From Brachycybe producta (taxonomy: Eukaryota > Arthropoda > Diplopoda > Playtdesmida > Andrognathidae): 64,000 bases of DNA. The stretch spans positions 883,501-947,500 of the forward strand of contig JAUPFP010000034.1 in NCBI GenBank assembly GCA_036925085.1, given 5' to 3'. Each line of letters starts with the position of its first letter. The stretch's first letter is position 1. The notes under the pieces were generated by a model. The model searched no databases. It was not told the DNA's origin and worked only from the letters and a program-made list of their open reading frames with translations. Shown in pieces: positions 10,462 through 25,920 of the stretch. A program made the translations under genes and the position numbers.

Positions 10462-12600
10462 TAATTTGTATGTTTCTTTTATAATATAGGGGATAATAAA
10501 GAGAGAGAGAGAGAGGAGAAAGAAAATCATAGAAAAAACGATCGTCAATCGCCATGTTTGGTTGTCAGTGAAGAGAAAAAAAAAATACGTACGGCGTGTT
10601 GAAAAACGGAACGTAATTTTTCGCTTTTTTTTTGATCGGGTTCTTAATCAGTTATTTACATCTAATTAATCAGTTTTCTTCTTTTTTTCTATGTTGTTTT
10701 AAACATTCTCACCTTTTGAATTGATTGGAAAACAATTCATTTTGTAAAGTCGGTCGCTTTTTTTTCTCGCTTCTTATTTTCCGAGATCTTAAAAAGTATT
10801 CGGAAATTTTTTTTTTTCCGTAAAGAAATTTCCGGGGTTTTTTTTCTTTCTCTTCGTGCCTTTTTATTATCATCTCGTGATTTCTTAAGTATTAATTTCT
10901 AATGTATATAAGAACGCATAATGTTGTTTTGTGATTTTAATGTAAATCAAAGAGAAATGTGTTTGAACGCGTAATTTGAACTTATTTTTCTTTTTCGGAA
11001 CAAGTTTTTAGTTAAAAAAAAAAAAAAGTGTTTTTCTGGAAGCGATTTTGAGGTTTTTTTTATAATAGAAAGACAAAAACATCAATTATGTAGAAAAGAA
11101 CTTTTTTGAGTGTTTAATTTCGGTTTTTCTTTTTGGTTTTTTTTTTTTTTTTTTTGATTATTTCGAGTTTAAATACGGTTTTTCAAACGAATGTTTTGAT
11201 AGAAAGAAATGATGTTTTTTTGAATAATTTATTGTTGTTGTTTGTTCGAAAAGGGAAGAAGGTGTGTTCATTTTTGTGTTTCAGCTGTCTTTTTTTGCCC
11301 GTGTTATCTTATCATTTTTATAAAGATTAATTATGTCACAAAACCGATTCTCAGTGAATGGCACTCAAATAACTTGATATTTTGTTTTTTAGCGGAAGAA
11401 TTAACAAGCGATTGGAATAGCAAAGGTCCAAAATGTCTTTTAAAAAAACGTATTTGGCTAAATGTTTCTCTAAAACGCAAAAAAAAAAAAAACTTGCGGA
11501 AATTTATTGAACATCCATGAGAATCCGTTGCGAAATGTTTAGCAAACTACGTATAGAAATTTGTAGAAAACTAAAAGAAATATGAAAAGTTGTTACTAGT
11601 GAGGGTTTGCGGAATTCCGCATTAGTTAGTTTTAGTTTATTATATTTTCTGTGTTTTTTTTTTGTGATGAATGAATTATGCGACGGTCCGACGTGCAGAA
11701 AAACGCTGACTTGAAAGTATGACTGAAAATAAAATTGATCTTAATTTAGAAATAAGAGAAATTCAGCGTTTTTTCTGCCTATTTTCTACAAAATATAAAT
11801 AGATTAAGTTAATTTAAATAAGACAAAATCTATTTTCAGTCGCATTTTTGGTTGTCAGTTGGGATCTTGATTCTTATATTGGTAATCCGTTTAATTAGCC
11901 ACTTTTGTGAAAAGAAGTTTCAAGAGCAAAATAGTTAAATTTTGTCATCAAAACAACCATGACACGAGAAATAGTCGTAACTATAGTTAAGACTATTTCT
12001 CGTGTAATATATTACTTGTAATCTTCGTTAAATTGTCAAAAATAGCATTTTTAATTTGTGAATTTGTTCGCGGAAAGCGGAACCACCGAATGAATCAAAT
12101 ACAAAAAATTTGATTATTACACGTAACAATTTGACTTGCCATAACAGTTGACTGCTAAATAGAAAGAGAACTTAGGAAGAAGGTCTCAATGTTGTCACTA
12201 AAAGTGAAAAATATGTCATTCTACAGAGTACGGATTTGCTAGACATGCAGCAGTCAAAGTATAAAAACCATACAATTTCATCAGGTAGTAAGTAGATCTA
12301 CAAAACCATTATGCAGATTGCCTAAAATTTAAAAAGTCAATCTTGGTAATGTCATTGCTTGACATTATCTGATTGGCTTCTTGTTTTATTCCTTCAGACA
12401 AAATACCTGTAAATTGGTAATTATTACCGAATTTACTATATAACTAATTGGTGGTTTTGCATATTAATTGGCGACTGTTAAATGGTCGATTTGTCCCCCT
12501 TTTAATGTCAACAATGACACATGTCTTGATGTAAAACTGTTAATGGCAGCACGGCACAACGTGTGTAACTTCTTGATTTTGAGATTTAAGGTTGCGTTTT
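10462..12600. other. intergenic AT-rich stretch upstream of GPBP1
   Basis: No gene supported. It holds a short GA run at about 10499-10514, many T-tracts and a palindrome with GCAGAAAAACGCTGAC at 11696 facing TCAGCGTTTTTTCTGC at 11763. The long hairpin at 11962 is listed separately. Confidence 0.4.
11962..12005. repeat. 44-nt near-perfect hairpin
   Basis: ACACGAGAAATAGTC is followed 14 bases later by its exact complement GACTATTTCTCGTGT. The spacer contains the self-complementary TAACTATAGTTA, so almost the whole 44 nt can pair. Confidence 0.75.
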
Positions 12601-12613
12601 CTGCAAGCAGAAA

Positions 12614-12765
12614 ACTCATCCACACAGAAAACACCGACTAAAATAGAATTTTTTCAGTTTGAAGTAACTATTTTATTTTATTTTTTTTTTTTTGGCAGAA
12701 AATAATCAAAAGAAATTTTATTTTTCAGTCGGCGTTTTCTGCGCGTGGTGTGGATTCTGGCCATT
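12614..12765. mobile_element. palindromic MITE (CAGAAAACRCCGACT arms)
   Basis: Left arm CCACACAGAAAACACCGACT is mirrored by AGTCGGCGTTTTCTGCGCG and GTGTGGATT on the right. The words GCAGAAAAACGCTGACT at 11696 belong to the same family. Confidence 0.55.
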
Positions 12766-12984
12766 AATTAATTGAGAATTGGAAGTGGCCCGTGTATGTT
12801 TTCACGTTGCGACACTCGTCTTTTTAAAATGAGTCATGACTGCATTAATTTAAGTTTTGGTGGTCGTTGTGTTTGTCATTTTAGGTGGCTCTGGTGTCGC
12901 ATTAACTGTTTTAATTACAAATTGTGTAATCAACGTTTAAACAACCGATAAAAAATGCGGAGGTAGCAGCAAGGAACGGCTAAA

Positions 12985-13045
12985 GAGACAGAGTGAACGA
13001 GAGAAAGAGAGCGAGCGAGAGAGAGAGAGAGAGAGAGTGTGAAAG
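12985..13045. repeat. GA-rich tract in the GPBP1 promoter region
   Basis: About 60 bases of GAGA/GAAA repeats lie 200 bases upstream of the probable first exon end, followed by a TTCTTC/CGTCTT pyrimidine tract at 13088-13120. A promoter role is inferred from position only. Confidence 0.45.
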
Positions 13046-13133
13046 AGAAAGACGGATGATAAAAAAAAATCCAGAGTTGGATGTCACTTATTCTTCTTCA
13101 TTCGTCTTCGTCTTCTTCCTCATACAATAAACG

Positions 13134-13242
13134 CAAGAATTTTTCGAATACTTTCGTTCTTTCGCTGTCGACTGAAAAGCAGTTTCGGTTCTTGTCGTCT
13201 CGTCTGATTATTCCAAACGCGGTTTCGTCTTTGGGATTGAAG
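13134..13242 (+). other. GPBP1: probable non-coding exon 1 of GPBP1
   Basis: A strong donor (AAG, then GTGAGT) follows position 13242. The next acceptor in register is TTTGTGTAG ending at 13938, which begins the exon carrying the start codon. The 5' limit is a guess. Confidence 0.5.
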
Positions 13243-13975
13243 GTGAGTTAAAAGAAAGTGAATAAACATGATCAGGTATTTGTAACGGGCATTGTTAAGT
13301 TTAGGAAAATGCAGGATTCTGCTAATCTTGGCAGAAACTTGCAGGAAACTGAAGAAGCTGGGTTGTTATCTTTCGAGTATTTTCAGAAAGGACCACAATT
13401 TGGCGAAAAATTACAAAAACATTTCAAAGAAACAGGAGTAGTTCGAAGAAAATGTGCAAAAAAAATGAAAAAAATGGCTTAAATCTTTCAGGTTTATGCA
13501 AAAAAAGGCAAAATTTTGCAGGAATATTATAGAAAAAATAACAAAACTGCAAACTTTCCTCAATCTGAAAAGAAAAAGCAGAAATTTGAAGGAAATATGC
13601 AGAGAAATGCAAAGAAATAGCTTGCATTTTTCAGGTTTCTACAGAAAATGCTGAAAATTTATAGAAACTTGAAAAAAAAAAAGCTGGCATCTATTAAAAG
13701 CAGTAAGAAAAAAAAATGCAAACTTTTGTTAATAAATTGCAGAAAACTGCAACGAAAGTGTAATTTGAAAGAAAATGGCTAAATGACATATTACTTCTAG
13801 AAACTTCTAGAAATCTGCAAAGAAACAGCAAAATTAATTAGATATCTGCAGTATTCTGTTCATTTCTGCGTTTTTTGTATTTCTGTTTCCAAAACGTAAT
13901 AATATATTTGAACTATTTTTATGTTGTTCTTTGTGTAGTGGGACTTAGAATGGTCTGGTCCGACCTGCGTCACTG

Positions 13976-16900
13976 ATGGCGAGTGGTCCTACTCCTCCTA
14001 ATCATGATTTTGCACCAGCGTGGCTTAAAATACCGACGAATCCTCAAGTAGTTTTTTTTTGTGAACGACTTTTCCGATTCCAATCTTGGTGTTTTTTTTT
14101 TGTCTAATGCTGAAACATGTTTTTCTTTTTTGTTCGTGTTTTTAAGCAGAGGCCATCTGGTGCAACCGTTAACGATTCCGTCAGCCGTCGTGATCGTGAC
14201 GATCTGAACTCTTCTTCCTCCTCCTCCTCCGCTTCGTGTGTAGGATCTGCGTTTTCGTCTCGACAAAAGTCTTTGTCCGTCGATCAACGTCGAGATCGTG
14301 GACGTATCGGATTTCCTTATCGTCAGCATTCCATCGACGCCGAAGATCTTCAGCTCGGTTCTTCATCATCTAATTCATCGTCTGGCCACGAATATCGACT
14401 GAATAGCGGTCAGCGTCAACATTCTGGATCTCAGCCGTCGTTAGGACGGCGATCGCTCACGAGACAGGACTATAGAGATGGCGGCCCTTCACCGAATTTC
14501 GCGTCCACGTCCACTTCTGGTCATAAGGTGTTTAAAAAGAATTCATTGTGAACTGCAATCGATCGATTTTTCTTTCTTTGCATTTATCTTATTTTTGTCC
14601 TTTTTCAGAGCTATGCTTTCTACGATGGTTCGACAGAATCGTATCGTGGCGGCGGCGGAAGTCATTGGCATCAAGGACGTCAGCGGAGTTTCGAACGTAA
14701 TCACACCTCGTCTGGCGGAAGAATCGGAACGAATGAGTTACGAAGTAATTCCACTTCGCAATCCAAAGATTCTGGACTCTGGAAGGGGGGAGATAGTATT
14801 CAGAAGTTTGATCAGGATTTCGTAAGTGACCGTTTTAAATTTCATCTCTTCAGTTTTCGCGTAACCATTTTTTTTTTTTTTAGCCTTCGTTGATTGGTGG
14901 TGGTGGTGGAGGAGGAGGAGGAGGAGGAGGAGGTCTTGATGATTCAGTCCCAATTGCTCCGGTTATCAACGGAAGTGTTTGGGGTACGGTTATTAGGGTT
15001 TCTTTGGGTATCTGTGGTGATGAAGCTTGTGACGTCAGAGGGATTATCAAAAAAATTAGAATTGTGTTATTTTGTCTGATAAAAAGAGAGGTAATAACAA
15101 AAGAATTCCAGAATCCTTTTCTTTAAAGTGTTGAAAACGTTTAAATATCACCTCTTTATCAAACTGAAGGACAAAATCCTAAATTTCTTGTCAATTCCTA
15201 TGACGTCATAGGTTTCTTTTTAAGAGTGCGGCAGGTGTGTTTGTAAAACGTACAATGAAATAATGCTGATTTTTGTTAGTTACAAAGTAATTAAAAGATG
15301 TTATGTTATAATATTAAATATTCAATATTCAAATTTTAAAATATTCTATTTCGTCTTTAAGCAGTTTATTTCTGAAATTGTGTCGTATGAAATTTATATT
15401 CTTTTCTTAGCTATATGATCTCCAATAATAAAATTGGAACTTTGTTTTCTTCTGACGTGTAGATACTGTCAAAAGTGGAAAGATTCACATGAGTACGAGT
15501 GTCGGAAAGAAATTGCATCTGGTTCAGAAGCCGATACGAAGTGAATCGAACTCTAAACGTAGCAGTAGTCCGATGGGTTCCGCGTCGGTTATTTCTGCTG
15601 CTGCTGCCGTGTCTTCTACAACATCTAGTGTTGAAATTCCAAAAGCAATCAGTCATGCCGCCATCTTGAAGCAAACGGCTAAGAATGGAATAACTTCTAC
15701 TTCTTCGAGTGGCAGTAGTAGTAGTAGTAGTAGTAGTACTGGGTCGAAATATCGGGCCCTTTTGCCGGCAAAGGTTCGATCTTGTCTTAAACTCAAATAA
15801 CGTTCTTTTTTCCCCTGGCGTTTCTCATATATACATTATATATATGTTTTTTACTAGGGTTTGAATTTGGTTCGTAGGTCTAGTAATAAAGACGTCAATG
15901 CGAATGGGCATTCGTTAAAGGTTTGTAGGATATTTCTGATTTTAGCTTTTAATCGTTTTTTCAGTCACTTTCGTGGTTAAAATGTTTTATGAGGAGGGGC
16001 AAAATTAATAAAACAAACTAGAAAGTGCCTAAGAGACTAGAAGGGCGTTTTACTTCATTTTTAAAATGACCCCGCAACCTTAAGCAGATCATATTTTGTT
16101 AATTTTTATTTCTAAAAAGTTTATTTTGAATAATGTGAACATAAAAATATCCTTTAGTGATTGAACTACTTTTCTAGTTTCTAAAACGCTTTCTAATTTT
16201 TGTTAATTAGCTTTTCATAAACATTCTTATTTGAAACAATTTGCAAACGTTTTTTTTCTTCAGAACTCTGATTCTGTGTCACCAACAACTCCCACCTCCG
16301 TCTCGTCCGAAGTTCCGAACGCTCGTTTAGTCACTCAGCCAAAAGTTCTCGTAAATAAAAAGAGCGATTTCTTGAAAGAGTTGAGAGACGACGAAAGTAC
16401 GACAACCGGATCTCGTTCCGGTACTGTGCTCGATCGAGTCGATGGCTTCGTAGTTGATCGTTGGGACGACGGATGTGACGATAACGAGGACGAGGCATTC
16501 GGTAAAAAATCTGAGAACGGGAAAGTTTTGTTTGAAGATTCCGCGTCTGCTGTCGTCAACGGTGTTTGTGACCAACAAGAGGTATTTTTTTACCTTTGTT
16601 TACGAAACCGATCGAAAGATTGTCGTGACAACGATTCTTTTCTTGCGAAGGATCAGAATGGATGCGACTTCGGTGAAGATCTAAGTTCGAATAAGATGCA
16701 ATCTGTGAATGGAATAAAAATAGAAAAATCGTTGGAAGATACGGCCGAAAGCCTTTATTCTCTTTCTAGTTCGTTGGAAGCCGAACAGAGGTACGTGCGC
16801 ACAACAAAAATAGCTTCTCGAGCTTGTAACTTAGCGAACTAATCCTTTTCTTGTGTTTTAAGGCTTTTACGTGAGATGGGATGGAAGGACGAAGGTTCGG

Positions 16901-17842
16901 AGGACGAAGGAGAGTATGCTCCTTTGACCGAAGACGAAGTCAAAGAGATGGAACATCTATCGAAGGTAATAGCTGGTTTTAAATCGGAAAAGCCCATTGA
17001 ACTTTAGTTATTCAGTTTTTTTTTGGAAGCAAAATGAATAAATCTTGAAAGAGTTTTAGAAACTAGAAGGGATAACTCATTCAATTCATTCTTAAGTGAG
17101 TCGGTTTTTCTTCTAGTCTCTAAAAAACGCATCCAGTTTTTTCTTAAGGTGGTTTCAAACTGTAAACGTGTCTCGAACTCTTGATAAATTGTTTTTCAGG
17201 TGGAAAATGAAGAGAAACTTGAGTGAGTTTTAGAAACTAGAAGGATAGCTCAATCACTTATGAGTAATTTCATGTTGATATCTTTCAAAATAAACTTTTT
17301 ATAGATGAAAATTGAAAAATACCGTCTTCTAAGCGTCGTCTTGCTTCAAGTTGGTTCATTTTAGAACACATAAAAAACTTATTTTGAAAGATATAAACAT
17401 GTAATTATCGTTAAGGGATTGTGCCCATTAATTTTGCACCGGAAAGACGGGAATAATCTAAGTTTTAGAGGCGTGTTTACACTTGAAAGCCGCTTTAAGT
17501 GTATTTTCACACTGACTTTAAGCATGTGATATTTTTTTTAAATTTTTGTCTACAAAAAGTTTATTTTGAAAGATAATAACGTGAAAATACTATTAATTGA
17601 TTCAGTTACCAATGTAGTTTTTAACACATGTTTAATTTCTCTTTAGTATTCCTTCTTGAATTTGAGATTGTTAATTTTCATTTTTTTTCAACCCCGATGT
17701 CCAGGTGTTTCAAAAACGCAACGGAATCCAACGTAACCTTCAAGTGACGTGGAGTCCGAAACGAGTTCTCCCAATTCCCAAAAATCTCGATCTTGCAAAC
17801 GAGGACGAAAGTATCAGTAGCAGTTCTTCGGATACGGATTAA
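13976..17842 (+). CDS. GPBP1: vasculin / GC-rich promoter-binding protein 1
   Basis: Nine coding exons join in phase: 13976-14047, 14150-14527, 14609-14821, 14884-14983, 15463-15773, 15858-15920, 16264-16790, 16863-16965, 17705-17842. They encode about 634 residues; human GPBP1 is near 470-490. The N-terminus has the family signature HDFAPAWLKIPTNP. KFDQDFPSL spans the junction of exons 3 and 4, and a VW pair ends exon 4. The C-terminus has SSSLEAEQRLLREMGWKDEG, then APLTEDEVKEM, and ends in a Ser/Asp tail. All are diagnostic of the vasculin family, nuclear proteins reported to bind GC-rich promoters. The extra length is Ser- and Gly-rich: a Ser run in exon 2, a run of about 13 Gly in exon 4 and a Ser run in exon 5. 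Three introns hold foldback repeats. A 70-nt mini-intron inside exon 7 (16581-16650) was considered and not used. Confidence 0.92.
15026..15230. repeat. GAAGCTTGTGACGTCA repeat in GPBP1 intron 4
   Basis: GAAGCTTGTGACGTCAGAGG at 15026 matches both ends of the palindrome at 31611-31711. The facing arm here is weak (CTATGACGTCATAGG at about 15198). Confidence 0.45.
15985..16215. mobile_element. foldback repeat, TTAAGGTG family, copy 3 (GPBP1 intron 6)
   Basis: GAGACTAGAAGGGCG on the left and CTTTTCTAGTTTCTAAAAC on the right form the paired arms around an AT-rich middle with TTTTGAATAATG. The outer termini are lost. Confidence 0.5.
17025..17640. mobile_element. two adjoining foldback repeats, TTAAGGTG family, copies 4 and 5 (GPBP1 intron 8)
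   Basis: A first, short unit (17025-17145) has AAACTAGAAGGG facing CTTCTAGTCTCTAAAA. A second starts at 17145 with CTTAAGGTGGTTTCAAAC and contains AAACTAGAAGGATAGCTC. It ends near 17640 in diverged sequence (ACCAATGTAGTTTTTAACAC). The second unit is longer than usual and appears to contain an inserted or duplicated middle. Confidence 0.5.
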
Positions 17843-19822
17843 TAAGTTGTTTTTCTTCATTTCTTTTCCTATTTTTTTAAGTTTGCCATTTTGTTTTTTG
17901 TGTTTTTGAGGGTTTTTTCTTTGTCCTGTTTTTTTTTACAAAAAAAAAACCTTTTGGAAAGAAACGGAGCTAGAAAACGGGACGAGAAAGATATCGTACA
18001 CGTGTATATTTATCAAATCCAAAATTTACGGGCTTAATGTACTATAAATCGTTGACACTTTAAAAAAAATTGTTGGCAATCGGCGGCTACGAAAAACGGA
18101 AAGAAATATCGAAGCCGCAAAGAAAGCAAAAAAAAAAAACACATAAATTTCTCGCATCAATAATTTTCTTGTAAAAGTTGTGTGTGAGAGATTTGAATGA
18201 TGATTGAAGAGTGAACTTTAAAAAGAAACATAAAGATCTCGATAAAAATTTGAACCTTTGAAAAAAAAAAAACGAAGTGCATCAACCAAAGATATTATGT
18301 CCTGCCATTATCGATACATTTGCTGTTTGTTGCTGCTCCTGCTACTGCTGTTGTTGCTGTTCTCGAAAGATTTCGTGCGACGGATCTCAAAACTTTTGAC
18401 ATTTTTTTTTGCAATAATCCGTAGCTGATCGATACGTTTGTCTCGACGTTTTTTTTTCTCGATTCCATTTAATTATCTCTTTCTTGTTTCAAATCTGCAC
18501 GAATATTTTTTCAGCGAGAACGTAAAAGTAACTTTTTAGTGCCACTGCTGTTTTTTTTAAAAAAGTTGTTTTAAATCCGGTCGTAACTTTCGTTGATCTA
18601 CAGTTTAGTTTTCTGCCATTTTATCGTTCGGTTTTTTTGATTCCCCCCTTTCATCTTAACATCTCGGATGGGTTTTTTTCGCGACTGTCCAATTTGTAGT
18701 TTTCGTTAGGATTATTTCGTACAACACACACACACATGAGACGTTTGTTGTTGTTGTTGTTGTTGTCTTAAGTTCTTTCTTGTGTGGTCGTTGCAGTAAA
18801 AGGAGAATTTTTTTTTTCCAGAAAAATTGCATTATGTTTGGGGGGGTGGGGGACGAAGATGAAGAAAAATAGGAAATTGTAAATTTTTGCACATGGTTGT
18901 GTTCAGATGAAAAAATGTAATGTGTAAATTCACACACACAAAAAAATACAAACACGGACACGTTACAGTCACCTTCTTAAAATGATTGATACAAATGACG
19001 TTAATTAAAGAAGCAAGCATAAAAGTCTAGCTGATCTTTTTAATAGATTTTGACGAGAATTTTTATTATTCAACTCGGTACGGATGCAATCGGCTCGAGA
19101 GTGGCCACCAAGTGGGTAGGGGAGAAATTTCTAACGTAGCCAGATCTACGAACGGGCAAAAAGTCAAAACTGCCGTAAATTGTTTAATTTTTACTATATG
19201 TACTTAAAAATAGTCTTAATTGCGTTTATTTTATTTTCAGTTGTTCTTTAAAGATGCTTCTTTAAATCCACAACGAAGAACTTGAAAATAAGGTTCAGAG
19301 CATGCGCACAATTAACCAATGGTTTTAACTAGTCTGGTTTTGATTACATTTACGACATTATAATCTAAATTTAAGATTTGACACTTTGTGTTACATAATG
19401 AGACAAATTGTTCATTTTGTTTCAGTCAAAACTAAACTACTGAATAATTAAATGTAATATCGTTCAGACGTAATTTACAAACTGAATTTGGACTTTTATT
19501 GTCGAAATTTAAGATACACTTAAAAAAAAGTCGAACTTTTACGATCGAAATTAAACCTGGACTTCATTTAGCGTTTAATTATTAATAAGTTGTCCGAAGC
19601 AGATTGAACTATTTGTCTTTACACGGTTAAATATGAATAACTGGACAGAGTTAAGTACTTCTCATGGGAAATGTAATGGAGGACGTTAATTTCAGAATCA
19701 CACGTTGTAGAAAAATTTGAAAAATTGCCCGAAATTTTAATTATGCCACAATTAACACGATACACTTTGTGTCAACATAAAAAAAGTATTTTGTTTTTAG
19801 CAGACTATTGATTCCTATGGGG
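17843..19822 (+). other. GPBP1 3' UTR and downstream gene-free stretch
   Basis: No coding sequence recognised. It is T-rich, with CTG/TTG-type runs at about 18320-18360, GTTGTT at about 18750 and CA runs at 18725-18735. The transcript end cannot be placed. Confidence 0.4.
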
Positions 19823-20032
19823 GGCCCTTCACACAAGACAATGCCATTTTTTTTTTTTTGCTCCACTGTGTTGTTGAGTGTTCGTGTGTTGAGCAATGTT
19901 GATCACTGATCAGTGTCATAACTATGGAATTAACACTGACATTGTTTTTAACTCTGGTTTGTATAAAGCAAGCCGCGTCTACCACTGCGTGGTGTCATGG
20001 TGATGGCACAGAGTGCCCGTGTGAAGTGGGCC
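19823..20032. mobile_element. 210-bp palindromic MITE (GGCCCTTCACAC ends)
   Basis: Left end GGCCCTTCACACAAGACA; right end GCCCGTGTGAAGTGGGCC, its imperfect complement. Inner words TGATCACTGATCA and TGGTGTCATGGTGATGGCA are also partly symmetric. Confidence 0.6.
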
Positions 20033-20040
20033 TTATGGTC

Positions 20041-20165
20041 GCATTCATAATGATTTTTAAGTCAAAGATAATCTAGGCTAGTGACCTTTTACATGAAACT
20101 TCCTATCAAAAGAGTTGAGTTCATGAGTTTAGCATTGACGTTGACTTAGCAATTATAGAATACGA
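20041..20165. repeat. AAGTCAAAG-family repeat copy
   Basis: It starts TGATTTTTAAGTCAAAG and ends GTTGACTTAGCAATTATAGA then ACGACC, matching the element at 5275-5450 in both orientations. Confidence 0.45.
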
Positions 20166-20193
20166 CCTTTACTGTAGTTTTAAAAAATGGGAT

Positions 20194-20654
20194 GGCGCCA
20201 CTACAGTGGTGTGTTGTTTCTTAGTATGCTCCATAGACGTTTCTGTACAAAAATTTAGATGCAAAAACGTCAAGCGAACGTTTTTAGAAATAACATTACG
20301 GAAAAATATTCAAATTGTTTTCAAAACTAGAATGATAGAAAGATTATGCTTAAAGTTTATTCATGGCGACTATCTTAAAAGTAAAACATTTTATAGTTTG
20401 TTTGAAAAGGACTTTGGGGGGGGGGGGGGGGGGTTTAGTTTTTCCGTTGACATTTCATGAAAAACTATTTCCGTCTTTTTCAAACTGTCACAAAATGTTT
20501 ATTTTTAAAGATATCAACATGAAAAATCTTAGCATTATCAACAACTATTCTAGTTTCTAAAACACTTGGAACTTTTTGTAATGTTTCTGCTGAAAAAAAG
20601 GTGCGCTCAAAAATATACATTTTCTCAAAAACATATTGCCACTGCAGTGGTGCC
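20194..20654. mobile_element. MITE with GGCRCCACTRCAGTGG ends and a G-run
   Basis: Left end GGCGCCACTACAGTGG and right end CCACTGCAGTGGTGCC are inverted copies. The interior includes a G-run at 20417-20432 and arm words of the TTAAGGTG family (AAACTAGAATGATAG; TATTCTAGTTTCTAAAAC). Confidence 0.55.
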
Positions 20655-21599
20655 ATTTGAGGGGATGGAAACAAAATAAGTATCTATTCAGCCACTTAAA
20701 CATTTGTTGTGATTTAACATAAAACATTATTACATAACAAAATACAGATATATAGACAACCACTTTGTAACTTTACAAAAACGTTTATTGATCAACACAA
20801 CTTTCGACGTCAATAATTTAATTTTCAAGTAGAAAATCATTTTGGCAGAAATCACTTTTTAAAGGCGAGTTCTCATTTCAGCATTAGTTTACGAACCCAA
20901 TCAACAGAAAGGGAGTTAAATACACTTTTCTCTAACATTCGTCATTGCGTTTATGATAGTGATTAACAAAAAGGAATGAAAATTCAATTTTGGTCAAACA
21001 TTTTGAGATTTTGTCAGGAGAAGAAAAAAAAAACAGTTCTCATTACAACATGGAAGATCTTTTTAGTTATGACACTTTAATTTATAAAAAAAACATTTAA
21101 TCACAATTCCAGGCTTCTCGATAACGAAAATGCAGTCACAAATTACACAAAAATAAGACAGTTACTACTTCGACAAGATTCGCTGCTGATAAGTTTTTTT
21201 TAAAAACTTTACATTTTTTGATTAAAAAAACAACTTTGTACGAAATGAAATGTTTCCTAAAGAGGGCCAATCTCCGAGGATATTATTTATTTTGTAGATA
21301 GATTGTGACCACTGACTGAATCCAGTGTCGAAACAAAACCTATTACATTTATTATGACAAAGAAAAACACAATGTTTTTTTTTCTTTATTGATCCAAAAC
21401 CGTTTTATACAAATTTATGTCACAAAAATCCATTTGAAAGTTAACACAGATTGAGACCTTTTCTCTCTCTCTCTCTCCCCTCGCTCTCTTAAATCATTTA
21501 TTTAAAAAAAGAACCGCTTTTATTTCGACATAACTTTCAAAATATCGTAAATCAGATGATGAACTCGGAGATTTCGGCTGTCTTTAGGAAACGCACATG
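20655..21599 (-). other. downstream flank and probable 3' UTR of SLC30A7
   Basis: No gene. A CT run is present at 21464-21490. On the minus strand AATAAA occurs about 100 bases past the stop (near 21497-21502) and again near 21385. Either could serve as the polyadenylation signal. Confidence 0.4.
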
Positions 21600-24540
<2,941 letters not shown>

Positions 24541-25420
24541 ATTCAATTAATATTATAATTGTTTTCTAGTTCGATTTAAGCTGAAAAATGTCATAAATAT
24601 ATTTAGTGAAAGACTCAAGATCGGCTACGAAAACAGCTTCACGATATCGTCAACAATGGCCGATCATAAAATCAAACTATTCGATAAAAATGCACAAGTA
24701 ATGCATTGAAGTCAATGATGGCTGTGCGTTTTTGTGCACACTTCTCGATCGCTCTTCGTGGCCGAACGGTAGACGATAACTTCCTGTTAATGAATTATCA
24801 TAACACGTATGACACGTCATTGAACTCGTAACGTGGCGCTGCTGCTCTATCAGTTCTATGAGGCGCCATGTATGTAATAATGCAAACTGTTGATGTAGAA
24901 AATAAAATATTATGACGTTTATTTTTTTTATAAATTATCATTTAATATAAAATACTATCATTCATGTAAAATATCAATATTTGTTACATATTGAATTTAT
25001 AGTACCGTATTGTGAATTTTTTACATCAAAATTATTGAATTAATTTTTTTTTATCAAAAATGTTAAGACCGAATTTTTTAATTTAAAAATAATTTTTAAA
25101 AAAGATAAGAATTAATTATACTCAATAACACCTTATCTTTAATATAATTAGAACATGTAGAATTTTTTGAATACAATATTTGTTATACAAATGTAATAAA
25201 TACTAATAAAGTAATAAAATCTTTATGCTATCGAAGTCATTTAAAAAAAATTCTGTTATATTTTGGCATAAAGAGCGTACCATATTTATCCGCTACAATT
25301 GTCACGCCGGCGAATTAATATAGCCGCCGCGGCGTATACCGACTTAATCACTGTTTGGCAAATAAACAATATAACGCCATTAAAAGCCCCATAATGTTAC
25401 AAAAATCCAACAAAAACTGG
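24541..25420. other. intergenic region between divergent SLC30A7 and SIAH
   Basis: No coding sequence. A hairpin-like pair ACGTGGCGCTG (24833) and GAGGCGCCATGT (24860) is present; the rest is strongly AT-rich. It probably contains promoters for both genes, but core elements were not identified except the site at 25425. Confidence 0.4.
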
Positions 25421-25424
25421 CTAC

Positions 25425-25437
25425 AAGATGGCGGCCA
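25425..25437 (+). promoter_or_regulatory. YY1-type element AAGATGGCGGCCA
   Basis: AAGATGGCGGC is the form of the YY1 site common near transcription starts of animal housekeeping genes. It sits between the divergent SLC30A7 and SIAH genes, about 390 bases before the first candidate SIAH exon. Confidence 0.5.
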
Positions 25438-25812
25438 AATAAGCACTTATCCTTAAAACGTTTATTATGAGCATTTTACCTTTTGGTTACGTCACTTTCT
25501 TATTTAGGCGTTTCCGGTTTGGGTTTTCTGTTTCTCTGTGTCTTTTTTTCCGTGTTAAATGTTATTTTATTGTTTATTTTCCGCGTGTTGTTTGCATTAA
25601 TTGTGTGCCTATATTTTTAGAATATATATCAAAGGTAATTCTTGAGTTTTATTTGTTTTAAAGGGATTTTAACGTCGTTTCTTTAATGATTTTTTGTGCA
25701 GGTGTTTCGTCTCTCCCCCCTTTTTTTGTTAACATTTCTGAAGCCCCAATTTATGTTTTGCTCGTTTTTGTTGTTTCTTTTTCTCTTTATTGAAGTTTTA
25801 ATGCCATTGTAG

Positions 25813-25920
25813 TCGATTATCGTGATTTTATCTCTGGATTCACTGGATCAACGTCCGGAATTAGCTCCCGACGATTCGGAGCAGAGAAATTCGGACGAGT
25901 TCGAAGAAGAAGTTGAGTTG
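25813..25920 (+). other. candidate upstream SIAH exon, open and in frame
   Basis: The 108-nt stretch is bounded by an acceptor (CATTGTAG) and a donor (GAGTTG, then GTACGA). It is open for all 36 codons and joins the next exon (26523) in the frame of the SIAH methionine. It would encode an acidic segment including QRPELAPDDSEQ and DEFEEEVEL. An in-frame TAG lies just upstream of the acceptor, so a coding role needs a further exon. It may be 5' UTR. Confidence 0.4.

Noticed and set aside
14890-15126. Poly-Gly and poly-Val frames around the GGT/GGA run
   Set aside because: The real frame is the GPBP1 exon 14884-14983. The others are shifted readings that run into the intron.
16581-16650. Possible 70-nt intron inside GPBP1 exon 7 (GTATTT ... 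CGAAG)
   Set aside because: The read-through frame is open, joins the conserved SSSLEAEQR words correctly, and removal of 70 nt would break the frame. The acceptor is also poor.
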